Shown piece by piece: positions 12,223 to 21,809 of a DNA stretch of 64,000 nucleotides (its first letter is position 1; every line of letters starts with the position of its first letter). This stretch comes from Lamprobacter modestohalophilus (lineage in GTDB: Bacteria > Pseudomonadota > Gammaproteobacteria > Chromatiales > Chromatiaceae). The notes beneath the pieces are model-generated. The model was not told the origin of the DNA, did not search any database, and saw nothing but the letters and a program-made list of their open reading frames with translations. The stretch covers positions 78,547-142,546 of the forward strand of contig NZ_NRRY01000019.1 in assembly GCF_016583905.1 (NCBI RefSeq). Reading direction: 5' to 3'. A program made the position numbers and the translations under genes.

Positions 12223-13446
12223 ATGGATATCACCGACACCTGGCAAGAACTGATCATCCCCGGCGGCAAGATCGTCTACCTGGTCATGGACGGTCTCGGT
12301 GGGCTGGGCAGCGAGGAGACCGGACGCACCGCGCTGGATACCGCCGAGACGCCGAATCTCGATGCACTCGCGCATGATTCCTCCTGCGGCTTGCTAGAGA
12401 TGGTCGGCCCCGGCATCACGCCGGGCAGCGGTCCCGGGCATCTGGCGCTGTTCGGCTATGATCCGCTGCGCTGGCGCATCGGCCGTGGGGTGCTCTCGGC
12501 GCTCGGCATCGATTTCCCCCTGCAGCCCGGTGATCTGGCCGCACGGGTCAACTTTGCCAGCATCAACAGCGCCGGCGAGATCACCGACCGGCGCGCCGGG
12601 CGCATTCCGACGGAGCTGAACCAGCGCCTCTGCGCCAAGATCCAAGACGCCCTCGACCTGGACTTCGACGGCGAGGTCTTCCTCAAGACCGAGTCCCAAC
12701 ACCGTGCGGTGCTGGTGCTGCGCAGCAGCCCAGATGGTGATGCGCTCTATGACGACCTGCCGGACACCGACCCCCAGGCCACCGGTCGGCCATCGATCCC
12801 CATGCGGCCACAGTCGGATCAGGCCAAGACCGCGGCCGAGGTGGTCGCGCAGTTCCTCGAGCAAGCGCACGCGGCGATCGCTGACGAGCAACCTGCCAAT
12901 GCACTGCTGCTGCGCGGCTTCCAGCGTCACCAGGTGATCCCCGGACTGCAGGAGCGCTTCGGCCTCAATGGGCTCTGCATCGCCGAGTATCCGATGTATC
13001 GCGGACTTTCAAGGCTGCTCGGGATGGACATCGCCGAGCCACCGACCGGCATGGATGCCCTGTTCGAGTCGTTCGAGCAGCAGATCGGCGACGAGCATGA
13101 TTTCTACTTCCTCCATGTCAAAGGCACCGATAGCGCCGGCGAGGATGGCAATGTCACCGAGAAGGTGGCGGTGATCGAAGAGGTCGATCGGCGCATTCCT
13201 TGGCTGTTGGAGCAGAGGCCGGATGTGCTCGTCGTCACCGGCGATCACTCGACGCCAGCGGTGATGTCGGCGCACAGCTGGCATCCGGTACCGGTGCTTC
13301 TGCACGCTCGGAACGCGCGTCGCGACGCTGCCCAGCGCTTCGATGAAACCAGCTGCCTGAAAGGCGCCCTCGGGCTGCGCCCGGGCTGCCACCTGCTCGG
13401 TCTCGCCCTCGGCCACGCCGGCCGCATGAAGAAATTCGGCGCCTAA
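12223..13446 (+). CDS. apgM: 2,3-bisphosphoglycerate-independent phosphoglycerate mutase, archaeal type
   Basis: Interconverts 3- and 2-phosphoglycerate in lower glycolysis or gluconeogenesis. The 407-residue protein belongs to the alkaline-phosphatase superfamily ApgM family. It has the N-terminal metal site VYLVMDGLGGL, the segment PGITPGSGPGHLALFGYDP, and a C-terminal metal site TGDHSTPAVMSAHSWHPVP. The length suits the family (about 400). It lies about 100 bp after the GlgE-like gene on the same strand. With gap, pfkB and ppsA in the same window it contributes to a partial glycolytic set separate from classical glycolysis operons. Confidence 0.95.
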   Translation: MDITDTWQELIIPGGKIVYLVMDGLGGLGSEETGRTALDTAETPNLDALAHDSSCGLLEMVGPGITPGSGPGHLALFGYDPLRWRIGRGVLSALGIDFPLQPGDLAARVNFASINSAGEITDRRAGRIPTELNQRLCAKIQDALDLDFDGEVFLKTESQHRAVLVLRSSPDGDALYDDLPDTDPQATGRPSIPMRPQSDQAKTAAEVVAQFLEQAHAAIADEQPANALLLRGFQRHQVIPGLQERFGLNGLCIAEYPMYRGLSRLLGMDIAEPPTGMDALFESFEQQIGDEHDFYFLHVKGTDSAGEDGNVTEKVAVIEEVDRRIPWLLEQRPDVLVVTGDHSTPAVMSAHSWHPVPVLLHARNARRDAAQRFDETSCLKGALGLRPGCHLLGLALGHAGRMKKFGA

Positions 13447-13505
13447 CGATCAACCGGAGGCGCCGGTGGACTTCAAGCATCACCCCAGCACCGACTTTTG
13501 TCCGG

Positions 13506-16202
13506 TCAAGGCGTTGGCTGGTCACGATCGAAAAGGGTGATCACCACCCCATCGATACGCTGGTCATGCGTTCGGTAGGGACGCAAGGTGACATCCTGGG
13601 TTTTTCCTTTCTCGCCTTCGGTCTCGAGCCGCTTGACGGCCATGCTCTCCATCACCTCATGCGCAAGCGCCTCGAGCCTTGGTAAGTCGATATTGGGCCG
13701 GAGGTTGCCGATCGGCCGGCCAACATCGCCGTCGATCAGATTGAACAGCCGCTTGGCGCGCGGGGTGAACTGACGCACCCGCAGATCGCGATCGAGCATC
13801 AGGATCGGCAGGTTGACACTGCTCAGGAGGTTGCGGAGGTCGTTGTTGGTGGACGTCAGCTCGGCGTTGCGATGCTCGAGCTCGTCGTTGACCGTCGCAA
13901 GCTCCTCGTTGGTGCTCTGCAGCTCCTCTTTCGCGGTCTCCAGCTCCTCGTTGGTGCTCTGCAGCTCCTCATTGGTCGATTGCACCTCCTCGTTGGCGGA
14001 CTGCAGCTCCTCATTGGTGCTCTCTTGATCCTCGATGATCGACTGCATGTACGCGCGCGTCTCCTCCAGCTCCTTTTCCAGCTTGGCGATCCTTGCCTGA
14101 TCCGCATCACTGTCCCGTTCCTTGCTGTCCCGTTCTTGGTCTTCTTGCGCGCCATTGCTCGCCGAGGCGGATGCGCTCCCGGACTCAACGCCATGGACCG
14201 GATGTTCCTCGAACAGGATCAGATAGAAGCGCTCTAGGGCGTCCTTCGCTAAAGGAATGATGCGCAGACTCAGCTCGCTTCTAGGGCCATCCACCTTGAG
14301 CTCAATCCCGGTCTTGAGGACCGGCTCATCACTCTTGAGCGCGCGTTTGAACAGGTTGCGCAGATCGACCAGGATCTCCTGGCGAATCAGCTTGACCAAA
14401 TCCAGACTCGCCGTGCCTGGCAAGGGCTCAAGGTAGCGCCCGGTCTTACCGCGGAAACTGATGACGGTCAGATCGCGGGTAACGATGACACCCGGTGGGC
14501 TAAACAGCGTGAGCACGGCGCGGTCGGCCTCCTTTCTGATCTCGGACTCGGATCGCCCACCGGGCTCATGCGCGTCGCCCTGAGGCTCGCGATCAGGCTC
14601 GCGCCGGGCAGGGGCAAACTCGTAGGTTGGCGTCGAGCTTGTCGATTGCTTGGCGTAGCTCTTGGCCTCCTTGTCCTCGAGCCGGAACAGATCGGAGCTG
14701 CTGCCGATACCCTCCGAGGCGCCGAGCAGCAGAAAGCCGCCAGGCTTCAGCGCGTAGTGGAAGATCTGCAGCACCCGCCGCTGGAGCGTGCTGCCGAGAT
14801 AGATCATCAGGTTGCGGCAACAGATGAGATCGAGCCGCGAGAAGGGCGGATCACTGGCCACATTGTGCGGCGCGAAGACACAGAGGCCGCGAACCGACTT
14901 GTTGATCTGCCAGCCGCCCGAGACCTCATGGAAGAAGCGATTCAACCGCCCTTGCGAGATCTCGCCGCTGATTCGGCTTGGATAGATGCCACTGCGGGCA
15001 CGCTCGATGGCCTGCTCGTCGATATCGGTGCCAAAGATCTGGACCGGAATGCTCGGCTGCGACCCGAGCGCTTCGAGCAGCACCATGGCCAGTGAGTAGG
15101 GCTCCTCGCCGGTCGAGCAGCCTGGCACCCAGATGCGCAACGTCTCATTCGCCGCGCGTCCCTTGAGCAGCGTCGGCAGCACCGAATCACGCAGCGCATC
15201 GAAGGTCTTCTGCTCACGGAAGAAGGCGGTGACATTGATCGTGATGTCGTGAAAGAGCGCGTCGACTTCATTGGGCTCGCTGCGCAGATACTCCAGATAG
15301 TCGCGGAACCGATCCAGCTTGCTGAGTAGCATTCGGCGTTTGAGCCGTCGCTTGATGGTGGCATGCTTGTAGTAGCTGAAATCGTGTCCGGTCCGGGCGC
15401 GCAGGAGCCGAAACACCTGTGTTAGCTGGTCCGTGCTCGCCCCCGGGTCCTCCTCTCCCTCGGTCCGGCCGCCGCGATCGAGCAGATACGGATGTCGTGC
15501 AATCCGGCCCAGCTCCCGTGCGATCTCGGCCGGTGGCAGCACGAAATCCACGGCGCCACTGGCGATGGCGTTACCGGGCATGCCGAAATACTGCGCGCTG
15601 TCCTCGTCCTGCGCAAAGGTCATCCCGCCAGCGGCCTTGATCGCCTTGAGCCCCAGGGTGCCGTCTGAGGCCGTGCCCGAGAGCACGACGCCGATCGCGG
15701 CCGGTCCGATCTCATCGGCCAGCGAGCGCAGCATGAAATCGATTGGCAGCTCGCGATGCTCACTGCCGGCGCGCTCGCGACGGCTACCCTGTGTCAGCTG
15801 CAGTCTCCCGGCGCGCACCGCGAGGCTGTGATCGGGTGGCGCCACGTAGATATGGTTCGGCGCGATCCAGGCACCGTCTTCGGCCTCCTGCACCGGCAGA
15901 TTGGTCTCGCGCGCCATGATCTCGCTCAGCAGACTCTCGCGGGTCGGCGCCAGATGCTGCACCAGCAGGAAGGCCATGCCAGTATCCTCTGGCAGCGCAT
16001 GCAGCAGGGCCTTGAACGCCTCCAAGCCGCCCGCCGAGGCGCCGATGCCAACCACCGGCGCCGAGGGGGTCTCATGTGCATCGTTATCCGCTGCTGTCGT
16101 CGTCGGCTCCTCCGCGTTTGTCGTCGTCGGCTCCTCCGCGTTATCCGCAGGGCTGGCCGGCGCCTCTGCGTGACCTGTAGTGCTGTCTTCTTTGCTCGCC
16201 AC
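13506..16202 (-). CDS. cheBR: CheB-CheR-PAS fusion (chemotaxis-like methylesterase/methyltransferase)
   Basis: A fusion of about 898 residues. An acidic Thr-rich tail leads into CheB methylesterase (VGIGASAGGLEAFKALL, LVQHLAPTRESLLSEIM, VLSGTASDGTLGLKAI), then CheR (FSYYKHATIKRRLKRRM, CSTGEEPYSLAMVLLE). A long coiled coil of repeated STNEELQ heptads (about 700-790) and a C-terminal PAS domain follow. No kinase domain follows the PAS, so it may act on a receptor or through a partner. I choose the GTG at 16202 because GGAGG lies 10 bases upstream; an in-frame ATG at 16229 would bury that site. No flagellar or chemotaxis genes lie nearby. The gene is divergent from parDE. Confidence 0.92.
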   Translation of the reverse strand: MASKEDSTTGHAEAPASPADNAEEPTTTNAEEPTTTAADNDAHETPSAPVVGIGASAGGLEAFKALLHALPEDTGMAFLLVQHLAPTRESLLSEIMARETNLPVQEAEDGAWIAPNHIYVAPPDHSLAVRAGRLQLTQGSRRERAGSEHRELPIDFMLRSLADEIGPAAIGVVLSGTASDGTLGLKAIKAAGGMTFAQDEDSAQYFGMPGNAIASGAVDFVLPPAEIARELGRIARHPYLLDRGGRTEGEEDPGASTDQLTQVFRLLRARTGHDFSYYKHATIKRRLKRRMLLSKLDRFRDYLEYLRSEPNEVDALFHDITINVTAFFREQKTFDALRDSVLPTLLKGRAANETLRIWVPGCSTGEEPYSLAMVLLEALGSQPSIPVQIFGTDIDEQAIERARSGIYPSRISGEISQGRLNRFFHEVSGGWQINKSVRGLCVFAPHNVASDPPFSRLDLICCRNLMIYLGSTLQRRVLQIFHYALKPGGFLLLGASEGIGSSSDLFRLEDKEAKSYAKQSTSSTPTYEFAPARREPDREPQGDAHEPGGRSESEIRKEADRAVLTLFSPPGVIVTRDLTVISFRGKTGRYLEPLPGTASLDLVKLIRQEILVDLRNLFKRALKSDEPVLKTGIELKVDGPRSELSLRIIPLAKDALERFYLILFEEHPVHGVESGSASASASNGAQEDQERDSKERDSDADQARIAKLEKELEETRAYMQSIIEDQESTNEELQSANEEVQSTNEELQSTNEELETAKEELQSTNEELATVNDELEHRNAELTSTNNDLRNLLSSVNLPILMLDRDLRVRQFTPRAKRLFNLIDGDVGRPIGNLRPNIDLPRLEALAHEVMESMAVKRLETEGEKGKTQDVTLRPYRTHDQRIDGVVITLFDRDQPTP

Positions 16203-16248
16203 TCGCCTCAAACCTCCGCACAGGATCAAGCGACGAGCCTAACATCCT

Positions 16249-16285
16249 GCGTGCGTGATCTTCACGATCGTTAAAGAACGCACGC
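16249..16285. promoter_or_regulatory. Inverted repeat between cheBR and parD
   Basis: Perfect 8-bp arms GCGTGCGT (16249-16256) and ACGCACGC (16278-16285) are separated by 21 bp that hold two GATC sites. It lies in the divergent gap between the cheBR and parD starts, so it could be an operator or an mRNA hairpin in the cheBR leader. The function is inferred from position only. Confidence 0.45.
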
Positions 16286-16305
16286 GGAGGGATCGCCATC
16301 GAGAC

Positions 16306-16334
16306 TTGCCAACTTTTGCCATCGGCGCTAATTT
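16306..16334 (+). promoter_or_regulatory. Candidate sigma70 promoter for parDE
   Basis: TTGCCA, a 17-bp spacer and TAATTT. The -10 box ends 6 bp before the parD ATG at 16341, so transcription would start at or within a few bases of the start codon, giving a leaderless or nearly leaderless message. ATG at 16350 is an alternative start. Confidence 0.5.
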
Positions 16335-16340
16335 CTCGAC

Positions 16341-16580
16341 ATGAGCACCATGAACATCTCCCTCCCAGACTCACTGAAAACCTACGTCGATGAACAGGTT
16401 GCTGGTCGGCAATTTGGAACCAGCAGTGAGTACGTGCGCGATCTGATCCGCCGTGATCAAGACCGGCAGCGTCTGCGTGGACTTCTCCTCGACGGGGCCA
16501 CTTCCGGAACCGGAGCGGTGGCTGATCCGGCCTACTTCGACGCATTACGCAAGCGCGTTCGTCAAGGTAAGGCCGATTGA
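16341..16580 (+). CDS. parD: ParD-type ribbon-helix-helix antitoxin
   Basis: The 79-residue protein opens MNISLPDSLKTYVDEQV and continues GTSSEYVRDLIRRDQDR, the DNA-binding N-terminus of the ParD/CopG class. The C-terminal half would neutralise the ParE toxin. The stop overlaps the TTG start of parE as TTGA, so the two are translationally coupled in the usual antitoxin-first order. Such proteins normally repress their own promoter together with the toxin. Confidence 0.93.
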   Translation: MSTMNISLPDSLKTYVDEQVAGRQFGTSSEYVRDLIRRDQDRQRLRGLLLDGATSGTGAVADPAYFDALRKRVRQGKAD

Positions 16581-16909
16581 CGACGAAGAAAGTCATACCG
16601 CGGCGCCTCGCGATTCAGGATGTCGACGAGATCATCGAGCATTATCTGGAGACCAGTCCGGAAGCTATTGCCCTTGGGTTCGTGGATGCGCTGGAATCCG
16701 CCTATGCTCGGATCGGCTCGAACCCTGCAATTGGCTCACTGCGATACGCCTACGAGCTAGAGCTGCCGGGTCTGCGGTCATGGCCGCTCAAGCGCTACCC
16801 CTACCTGATTTTCTATCTGGAAGAGGATGAACACATCGACGTCTGGCGAGTCCTCCATGGCAGCCAGGATGTGCCTCGATGGATGCACGAGCAAGACGGG
16901 CTGGAGTGA
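16577..16909 (+). CDS. parE: ParE-type toxin (RelE/ParE superfamily)
   Basis: A 110-residue protein with features of the ParE branch: IPRRLAIQDVDEIIEHYLE at the start, then LRSWPLKRYPYLIFYLEED and DVWRVLHGSQDVPRWM at the end. ParE toxins usually poison DNA gyrase. The start is a TTG overlapping the parD stop, with AAGG a few bases upstream; there is no earlier ATG in frame. Full length for the family, so the pair looks intact. It lies between signalling genes on a chromosome-like segment. Confidence 0.92.
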   Translation: MTTKKVIPRRLAIQDVDEIIEHYLETSPEAIALGFVDALESAYARIGSNPAIGSLRYAYELELPGLRSWPLKRYPYLIFYLEEDEHIDVWRVLHGSQDVPRWMHEQDGLE

Positions 16910-16926
16910 TCCTTAGACTGAGGCGC

Positions 16927-17565
16927 TCAACCCACACCAGCGGACTCTCCCTCACCAGGCGGACAGAGGGCGACCATATTGCACAGCATCGCCAGGCTGT
17001 CGGCTTCCATCTTCTCCATCACCTTTGCGCGGTGGGTCTCGACCGTGCGCGGGCTGATTTCCAGCTCGCGCGCGATGTCCTTGTTCGATAGGCCTTGGGT
17101 CGCCAAGGTCATCACCTGCTGCTCGCGTGGGGTCAAGGTCGCGCAGCGCGTGCGCACGGTCTCCACCGCGCGGGCATCGTCACGGCGTCGGCGGTCGATC
17201 TCGAAGGCGCGCTCGATGCGCTCGGTCAGCTTGCTCTTGCTGACCGGCTTCTCGAGGAAATCCACCGCGCCCAACTGGACCGCGCGCACCGTGGTCGGCA
17301 CATCGCCGAATCCGGACAGGAAGATGATCGGCAGGTCATAGCCGCGTTGACGTAGCGCCTGCTGCAGCTCCAAGCCGGTCATCTCCGGCATGCGCATGTC
17401 GAGCACCAGGCAGCCGCGGTCATCGTCCGCGCAGGAGCCGAGAAACGCCTTGGCACTCGCAAAGCCCTGCACCCGATAGCCGAGCATCTCCAGCAGCAGC
17501 TGCATCGATTCGCGCATGGCCTCGTCGTCATCGACGATGTAGACACATTGATTCTCATCCATCAT
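16927..17565 (-). CDS. FixJ-family response regulator (REC + LuxR HTH)
   Basis: A 212-residue two-domain regulator. The receiver domain (1-120) carries VYIVDDDEAMRESM, the phospho-acceptor segment CLVLDMRMPEMTGLELQ, LSGFGDVPTTVRA and the conserved Lys in FLEKPVSKSKL. The output domain (about 140-200) is a LuxR-type helix-turn-helix (LTPREQQVMTLATQGLSNKD, RTVETHRAKVMEKM). The start overlaps the stop of the upstream kinase as ATGA, so the pair forms one operon. By family it should bind DNA once phosphorylated. FixJ-type regulators often respond to oxygen or redox, but the signal here is not visible. Confidence 0.93.
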   Translation of the reverse strand: MMDENQCVYIVDDDEAMRESMQLLLEMLGYRVQGFASAKAFLGSCADDDRGCLVLDMRMPEMTGLELQQALRQRGYDLPIIFLSGFGDVPTTVRAVQLGAVDFLEKPVSKSKLTERIERAFEIDRRRRDDARAVETVRTRCATLTPREQQVMTLATQGLSNKDIARELEISPRTVETHRAKVMEKMEADSLAMLCNMVALCPPGEGESAGVG

Positions 17566-19430
17566 TGGTCTCCTGAATGGGCCAGCGGCAGCATGAAATG
17601 GAACCTGGCGCCCTCGCTCGAGCTGGGATCGACCCAGAGCTTGCCGCCATGGGCTTCCACGATATCGCGGCTGATTGGAAGCCCCATGCCGAGCCCGGAG
17701 CTGCGGCGCGAGGCGAACAGATCGAATAAGGCATGCTCATTCTCCACATCCAGTCCAGGGCCGGTGTCGCTCACCGTGACCTGAACCATCGGCGAGCCCG
17801 CGTCGGTTTTTTCCTCAGGGCTCACTTCGGACCTGCGGGAACAGGTTGCAATGGTCACTCGCCGCTCGGCCATCTCCGCCTCATCAATGGCCTGCACCCC
17901 ATTGCAGATCAGGTTGACCATGACCTGCTCGAGCTGAATCGGGTCACCGAGCAGCCAGAGACCGGCTGAGCCCGAGGTGAAACGCAGCTCGACCTGGCGT
18001 TGGCTCGCGAACCAGCCGATCAGCTCGATCGTGCGCTCGATCAGGGGGTCGAGCTCAAGCGACTGCATCCGGACCTCCTTATGGCGCAAGAAATCACGCA
18101 GCCGCTCGACAATGGCACCGGCGCGCTCGAGCTGGGCATCGGCCTTGGCGATCATCGGCTCTAGCATCGCCGCATCCTTGGGGCGCTGCGTCGCATCGGC
18201 GCCTTGCAGCTGCTCGAGCGCGGCGCGCCCGAAGAAGGCCGCGGCGTTCAGCGGCTGCGCCAGCTCGTGCACTAATGAGGTGGCGAGCACGCCGACCGCA
18301 TTGACGCGCGCCGCATGGGCCGCGACCTCCCGCGCGATCTGCGTTCTCTGCTCGGCGCGCTTGCGGTCGGTGACGTCGATCTGCACGATCACCGCCCCCT
18401 GCCCTGTCTCCTCTCCCTTAGCCGCATCTCCCTTAGCCGCATCTCCTTCGGCATCGAGCGGGGCAGCGGTCAACGCCAGCCAGTGCTCGCCATCCCGGCG
18501 TTCACAGGCAAATTCGGCGACGAACCGCTGGCGACGTCGCTCGAGCACGGCCGCCACGCCGTCGGCAATGGCAGCGGTCTCGGCCTTTGACGCCGGGCGC
18601 TCAGCCTCTGCTCGGGAGGCCTGATCGCGACAGGCGGCGAGATAATCCCATCCGACATCGGCCCGGCGCGCTGACGACCCTGAGGTCGAGCGCTTCGGGC
18701 AGTTGGCAAAGCGCTGCCAGGCGTCGTTGGCGAAGACGACCCTGCCCTTCGCATCCAGCACCAGCACCTCGGCCGGCAGGGCATCGAGGATGGCGTGGGC
18801 GCGGTGCTCGGTCGCCCGCTTGCTGCGCTCGAGCCGGCGCTCGGCGGTGATATCGACCAGTGCGCTGAAGCACTCAGGGCCGTCGTCGCCATAGCGGCGT
18901 GACGACACCAACCGCAAGGCCTGGGGCGCCGGCTCGGGACGCGGGCGGCGCGACTCGAGATCGACCTCCAGTGGCTCGACCATCACGCCATCGGCGCCAC
19001 CAACCACGGCTGAGACGTGATCAAGGAACCGCCGCATCTCACCGCCTGCCAACAGGACCGGAAACGGCGTGCCACCGAGCCGCAGGCGATCGCGCCCGAG
19101 CATCTGCGCGGCGGTGAGATTGATCTCGCGGATGCGCCCGCGCCGATCGAAGACCGCAAAGCCGACCGGCGCTAGATCGAACAAGCGGGCGTAATGGTCG
19201 CGCGAGACCTCCAGGATGTGGCGCGCATCGGCAAGCTCGCGCCCCTGCAGCTCAAGCTCCACCTGGTGCGTTTGCAGCTCGAGCAGCAGATCCCGGGTTG
19301 CGTCGTTGGCTCCTCCGCCGTCCAGCAATTCACTGATCAGCTGATCGAGCCGACGCGCCAGCTCGGGCTTGCTCAACACGTTTAGGACGGGCCCCCTGCC
19401 ATGACCGGGCGCCCTTGCATCATCTGTCAT
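17562..19430 (-). CDS. PAS-domain sensor histidine kinase (FixL-like)
   Basis: About 622 residues with no clear membrane segment. An N-terminal coiled region (LLLELQTHQVELELQGREL) precedes a PAS domain (YARLFDLAPVGFAVFDRRGR) and a second PAS (ILDALPAEVLVLDAKGR). The phospho-acceptor H-box is LVHELAQPLNAAAFFGR and the ATPase domain has NLICNGVQAIDEAE, DTGPGLD and GLGMGLPISRDIVEAHGG. No heme-pocket claim can be made by eye. The ATG at 19430 has GAGG 6 bases upstream; a longer frame to 19583 lacks this support. A small in-frame duplication (GDAAKGDAAKG) sits between PAS2 and the kinase core. It is coupled to the downstream regulator. Confidence 0.9.
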   Translation of the reverse strand: MTDDARAPGHGRGPVLNVLSKPELARRLDQLISELLDGGGANDATRDLLLELQTHQVELELQGRELADARHILEVSRDHYARLFDLAPVGFAVFDRRGRIREINLTAAQMLGRDRLRLGGTPFPVLLAGGEMRRFLDHVSAVVGGADGVMVEPLEVDLESRRPRPEPAPQALRLVSSRRYGDDGPECFSALVDITAERRLERSKRATEHRAHAILDALPAEVLVLDAKGRVVFANDAWQRFANCPKRSTSGSSARRADVGWDYLAACRDQASRAEAERPASKAETAAIADGVAAVLERRRQRFVAEFACERRDGEHWLALTAAPLDAEGDAAKGDAAKGEETGQGAVIVQIDVTDRKRAEQRTQIAREVAAHAARVNAVGVLATSLVHELAQPLNAAAFFGRAALEQLQGADATQRPKDAAMLEPMIAKADAQLERAGAIVERLRDFLRHKEVRMQSLELDPLIERTIELIGWFASQRQVELRFTSGSAGLWLLGDPIQLEQVMVNLICNGVQAIDEAEMAERRVTIATCSRRSEVSPEEKTDAGSPMVQVTVSDTGPGLDVENEHALFDLFASRRSSGLGMGLPISRDIVEAHGGKLWVDPSSSEGARFHFMLPLAHSGDQ

Positions 19431-19646
19431 GCCTACCTCATCGATCGCTGCCTCGCGGTCTCGCGGTCTCGCTGTGTGCCTAGGATAGGTCAGTGTCTTG
19501 TTCCCATAAACCGGAGCAAATTCGGCGCCAGCCTTGTCGCTTGGCCGGCGCAATGGCGAGGCACAGGGAGCGCGGGCAACCAAATGGTTGCTTTAGACAG
19601 CCCCTTGGTTCTAAAGACCCGATCCTGGCTGGCAGGGTGAAACTGT

Positions 19647-19679
19647 TAGGGAGCTAGTAGGGAGCTAGTAGGGAGCTAG
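19647..19679. repeat. 11-bp tandem repeat between fixL-like gene and polX
   Basis: Three perfect copies of tagggagctag in the gap between the kinase gene (upstream side) and the polX 3' end. No coding role seen. The rest of the 280-bp gap shows no feature I can name. Confidence 0.85.
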
Positions 19680-19707
19680 GCTGGATTGCCCGTCATGCCC
19701 GCCAACG

Positions 19708-21432
19708 TCATCCGCGCTTGAGCAGCGTGCGCAGCGCCTCGAGCGAGCGGGTGTTGATCACATCCTCGGCCTCGAGCCAGCCGCGACGTGCCTGATCGAC
19801 ACCGAAGCGGATGTAGTTCAGATGGGTGCTGCTATGGGCGTCGGTCGAGATCGCGACCTTGACGCCCATCTCCTTGGCGAGGCGGCAATCAGCGTCACTG
19901 AGATCGAGCCGCTTCGGCTGGGCGTTGACCTCAAGGAAACAGCCCCGCTCGGCCGCTGCCGCGAGCACCCGCTCCAGATCCAGCTCATAGGCATCGCGCT
20001 TGCCGATCAGACGTCCACGCGGATGGCCAAGGATGGAGAAATTCGGGTTCTCCATCGCCCGCAGCACCCGTTCGGTCTGCTGCTCGCGCGAGAGACCGAG
20101 CTTGTCGTGGATCGAGCAGACACAGAGGTCGAGCCGCTCGAGGATGGAATCCGGCAAGTCGAGCGAGCCGTCGTCAAGGATGTCGACTTCCGCGGACTTG
20201 AGCACTGTGATCCGACCGTCAAGCTCATCGTTCAGGCGATCGATGCGCTCGATCTGCTCGCGCAGCCGGGCCTCGTCGAGGCCGCCGGCGACGGTCAGGT
20301 TCTGGGTGTGATCGGTGATCGCCAGGTACGCATAGCCGCGCTCGGCGCCGGCCTCGGCCATCGCCCGCAGGCTCTCGTGCCCATCGCTGGCCCGGGTATG
20401 GCAATGCAGATCGCCGCGGATAACGTCGAGCTCGATGAGCTGCGGCAGCCGTCCCTGCTGCGCGGCCTCGATCTCGCCGTGGTGCTCGCGCAGCACCGGC
20501 TCGATATACGGCAGGTCCACGCTGGCATAGACCTCCTCTTCGGTGCGCCCGGCGATGCGCTCGTCGTCGCGGAAGACGCCGTACTCGTTGATCTTGAGGC
20601 CGCGCTCGACCCCCATTCGGCGTACCGCAATGTTGTGCGCCTTGGAGCCGGTGAAATAGTGCAGCGCGGCGCCGTAGGCGTCCTCTGGCATCAGGCGCAG
20701 GTCCACCTGCAGGCCCGAGCGCAGCACCACCGTCGAGCGGGTCTCGCCCTGGGAGACGATCTCCCGGACCTCGTCATGGCCGGTGAATTGCTCCATCACC
20801 GCTGACCCTTCATCGGCGGTGACCAGGATGTCGAGATCGCCGACTGTCTCCTTGCGGCGGCGGAAGCTGCCGGCGACGGTGAGCTGCTGAACGCCTTCGA
20901 TCCCGCCCAGATCCCTGGCGAGTGTGTCGGCGACCTCCTCGGCCTCCATCAAGCGCGTGCGCGCCTCCTGGCCCTGGCGCCGGGCCAGATGCTCGGCGAT
21001 AGTCTCCTCGGTCTTGCGGCCAAAGCCCTCGAGCTGGCGCACCCGCTGCTGATCGACGGCCTGCTTGAGATCATCAAGATTCTCGATCCCGAGATCCTGA
21101 TGCAGCGCCTTGACCCGCTTCGGCCCGAGTCCAGACAACTGCATCAGCTCGCTCAATTGGGCCGGCAGGGTCTCCTCGAGCTCATCGAGCTGGGGCAGCT
21201 CGCCGGTCTGCGCGATGGTCGCGATCTTCTCGGCCATGCTCTGGCCGATATCCGGCAGCTCGGTCAGGTCGGCGCCGTTCTCGACCCGATCGGCCAGGCT
21301 CTGTGCCAGCCCGGAGACGGTCTGGGCGGCTTGGCGATAGGCGCGCACCCGGTAGGCATCGCCGCCACCGATCTCGAGTAGATCGGCCGCGCGCTCGAGC
21401 CGATCAGCGATTTCTTGGTTATGGATGGTCAT
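19708..21432 (-). CDS. polX: DNA polymerase X family with PHP exonuclease domain (PolX)
   Basis: A 574-residue bacterial PolX. The N-terminal 8-kDa-like and helix-hairpin-helix region ([18 protein letters not shown]) is followed by the nucleotidyltransferase palm ([19 protein letters not shown]). A C-terminal PHP domain has metal-binding segments [16 protein letters not shown] and [11 protein letters not shown] and ends near [16 protein letters not shown]. Bacterial PolX fills short gaps in base-excision repair, and the PHP domain provides 3'-5' exonuclease/AP-endonuclease activity. The start overlaps the stop of the glgC fragment (ATGA), an unusual coupling. Confidence 0.96.
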   Translation of the reverse strand: MTIHNQEIADRLERAADLLEIGGGDAYRVRAYRQAAQTVSGLAQSLADRVENGADLTELPDIGQSMAEKIATIAQTGELPQLDELEETLPAQLSELMQLSGLGPKRVKALHQDLGIENLDDLKQAVDQQRVRQLEGFGRKTEETIAEHLARRQGQEARTRLMEAEEVADTLARDLGGIEGVQQLTVAGSFRRRKETVGDLDILVTADEGSAVMEQFTGHDEVREIVSQGETRSTVVLRSGLQVDLRLMPEDAYGAALHYFTGSKAHNIAVRRMGVERGLKINEYGVFRDDERIAGRTEEEVYASVDLPYIEPVLREHHGEIEAAQQGRLPQLIELDVIRGDLHCHTRASDGHESLRAMAEAGAERGYAYLAITDHTQNLTVAGGLDEARLREQIERIDRLNDELDGRITVLKSAEVDILDDGSLDLPDSILERLDLCVCSIHDKLGLSREQQTERVLRAMENPNFSILGHPRGRLIGKRDAYELDLERVLAAAAERGCFLEVNAQPKRLDLSDADCRLAKEMGVKVAISTDAHSSTHLNYIRFGVDQARRGWLEAEDVINTRSLEALRTLLKRG

Positions 21433-21809
21433 GATGTCTGATGAGCTGCTTTAGCAAGATTCTGGGCCACAGCGTCCGCCGTGCCGGTGAACCAGGTCTT
21501 GCCGTTGAGCATCTGTGGCGGCACCACGGTCACGAACTGATCCGGAAACAGCGGCGAGATCGTCCAGGCCTTGCGCACATGCTCGATCAGCGACTGCGAC
21601 TTGTATTGCACCAGCAGATAGATCGTCGAGATCCCGGAATTGACCAGATTGCTGAGCACGAAATCGATGATCCGGTAGCGCGAGCCAAACGGGACCGCCG
21701 GCTTCGAGCGCTTATCGGTAAGCGGGCGCAGTCGTGATCCCTGCCCTCCAGCCATCACCATGGCCATGATGCTGTTGCGATTGCCAGCGCGTGATTGGGT
21801 TGGTTGCAT
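21429..21809 (-). pseudogene. glgC: glgC 5' fragment (glucose-1-phosphate adenylyltransferase N-terminus)
   Basis: Only the first ~126 residues of ADP-glucose pyrophosphorylase are present: [58 protein letters not shown] and [12 protein letters not shown]. Intact GlgC has about 420 residues, so the catalytic core is lost shortly after the GTADAV motif. The frame then ends within five codons and its stop overlaps the polX start. A deletion that fused the glgC 5' end to polX is the simplest reading. The stump could still drive polX translation. It could not make ADP-glucose, so another glgC copy would be needed elsewhere. Confidence 0.88.
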
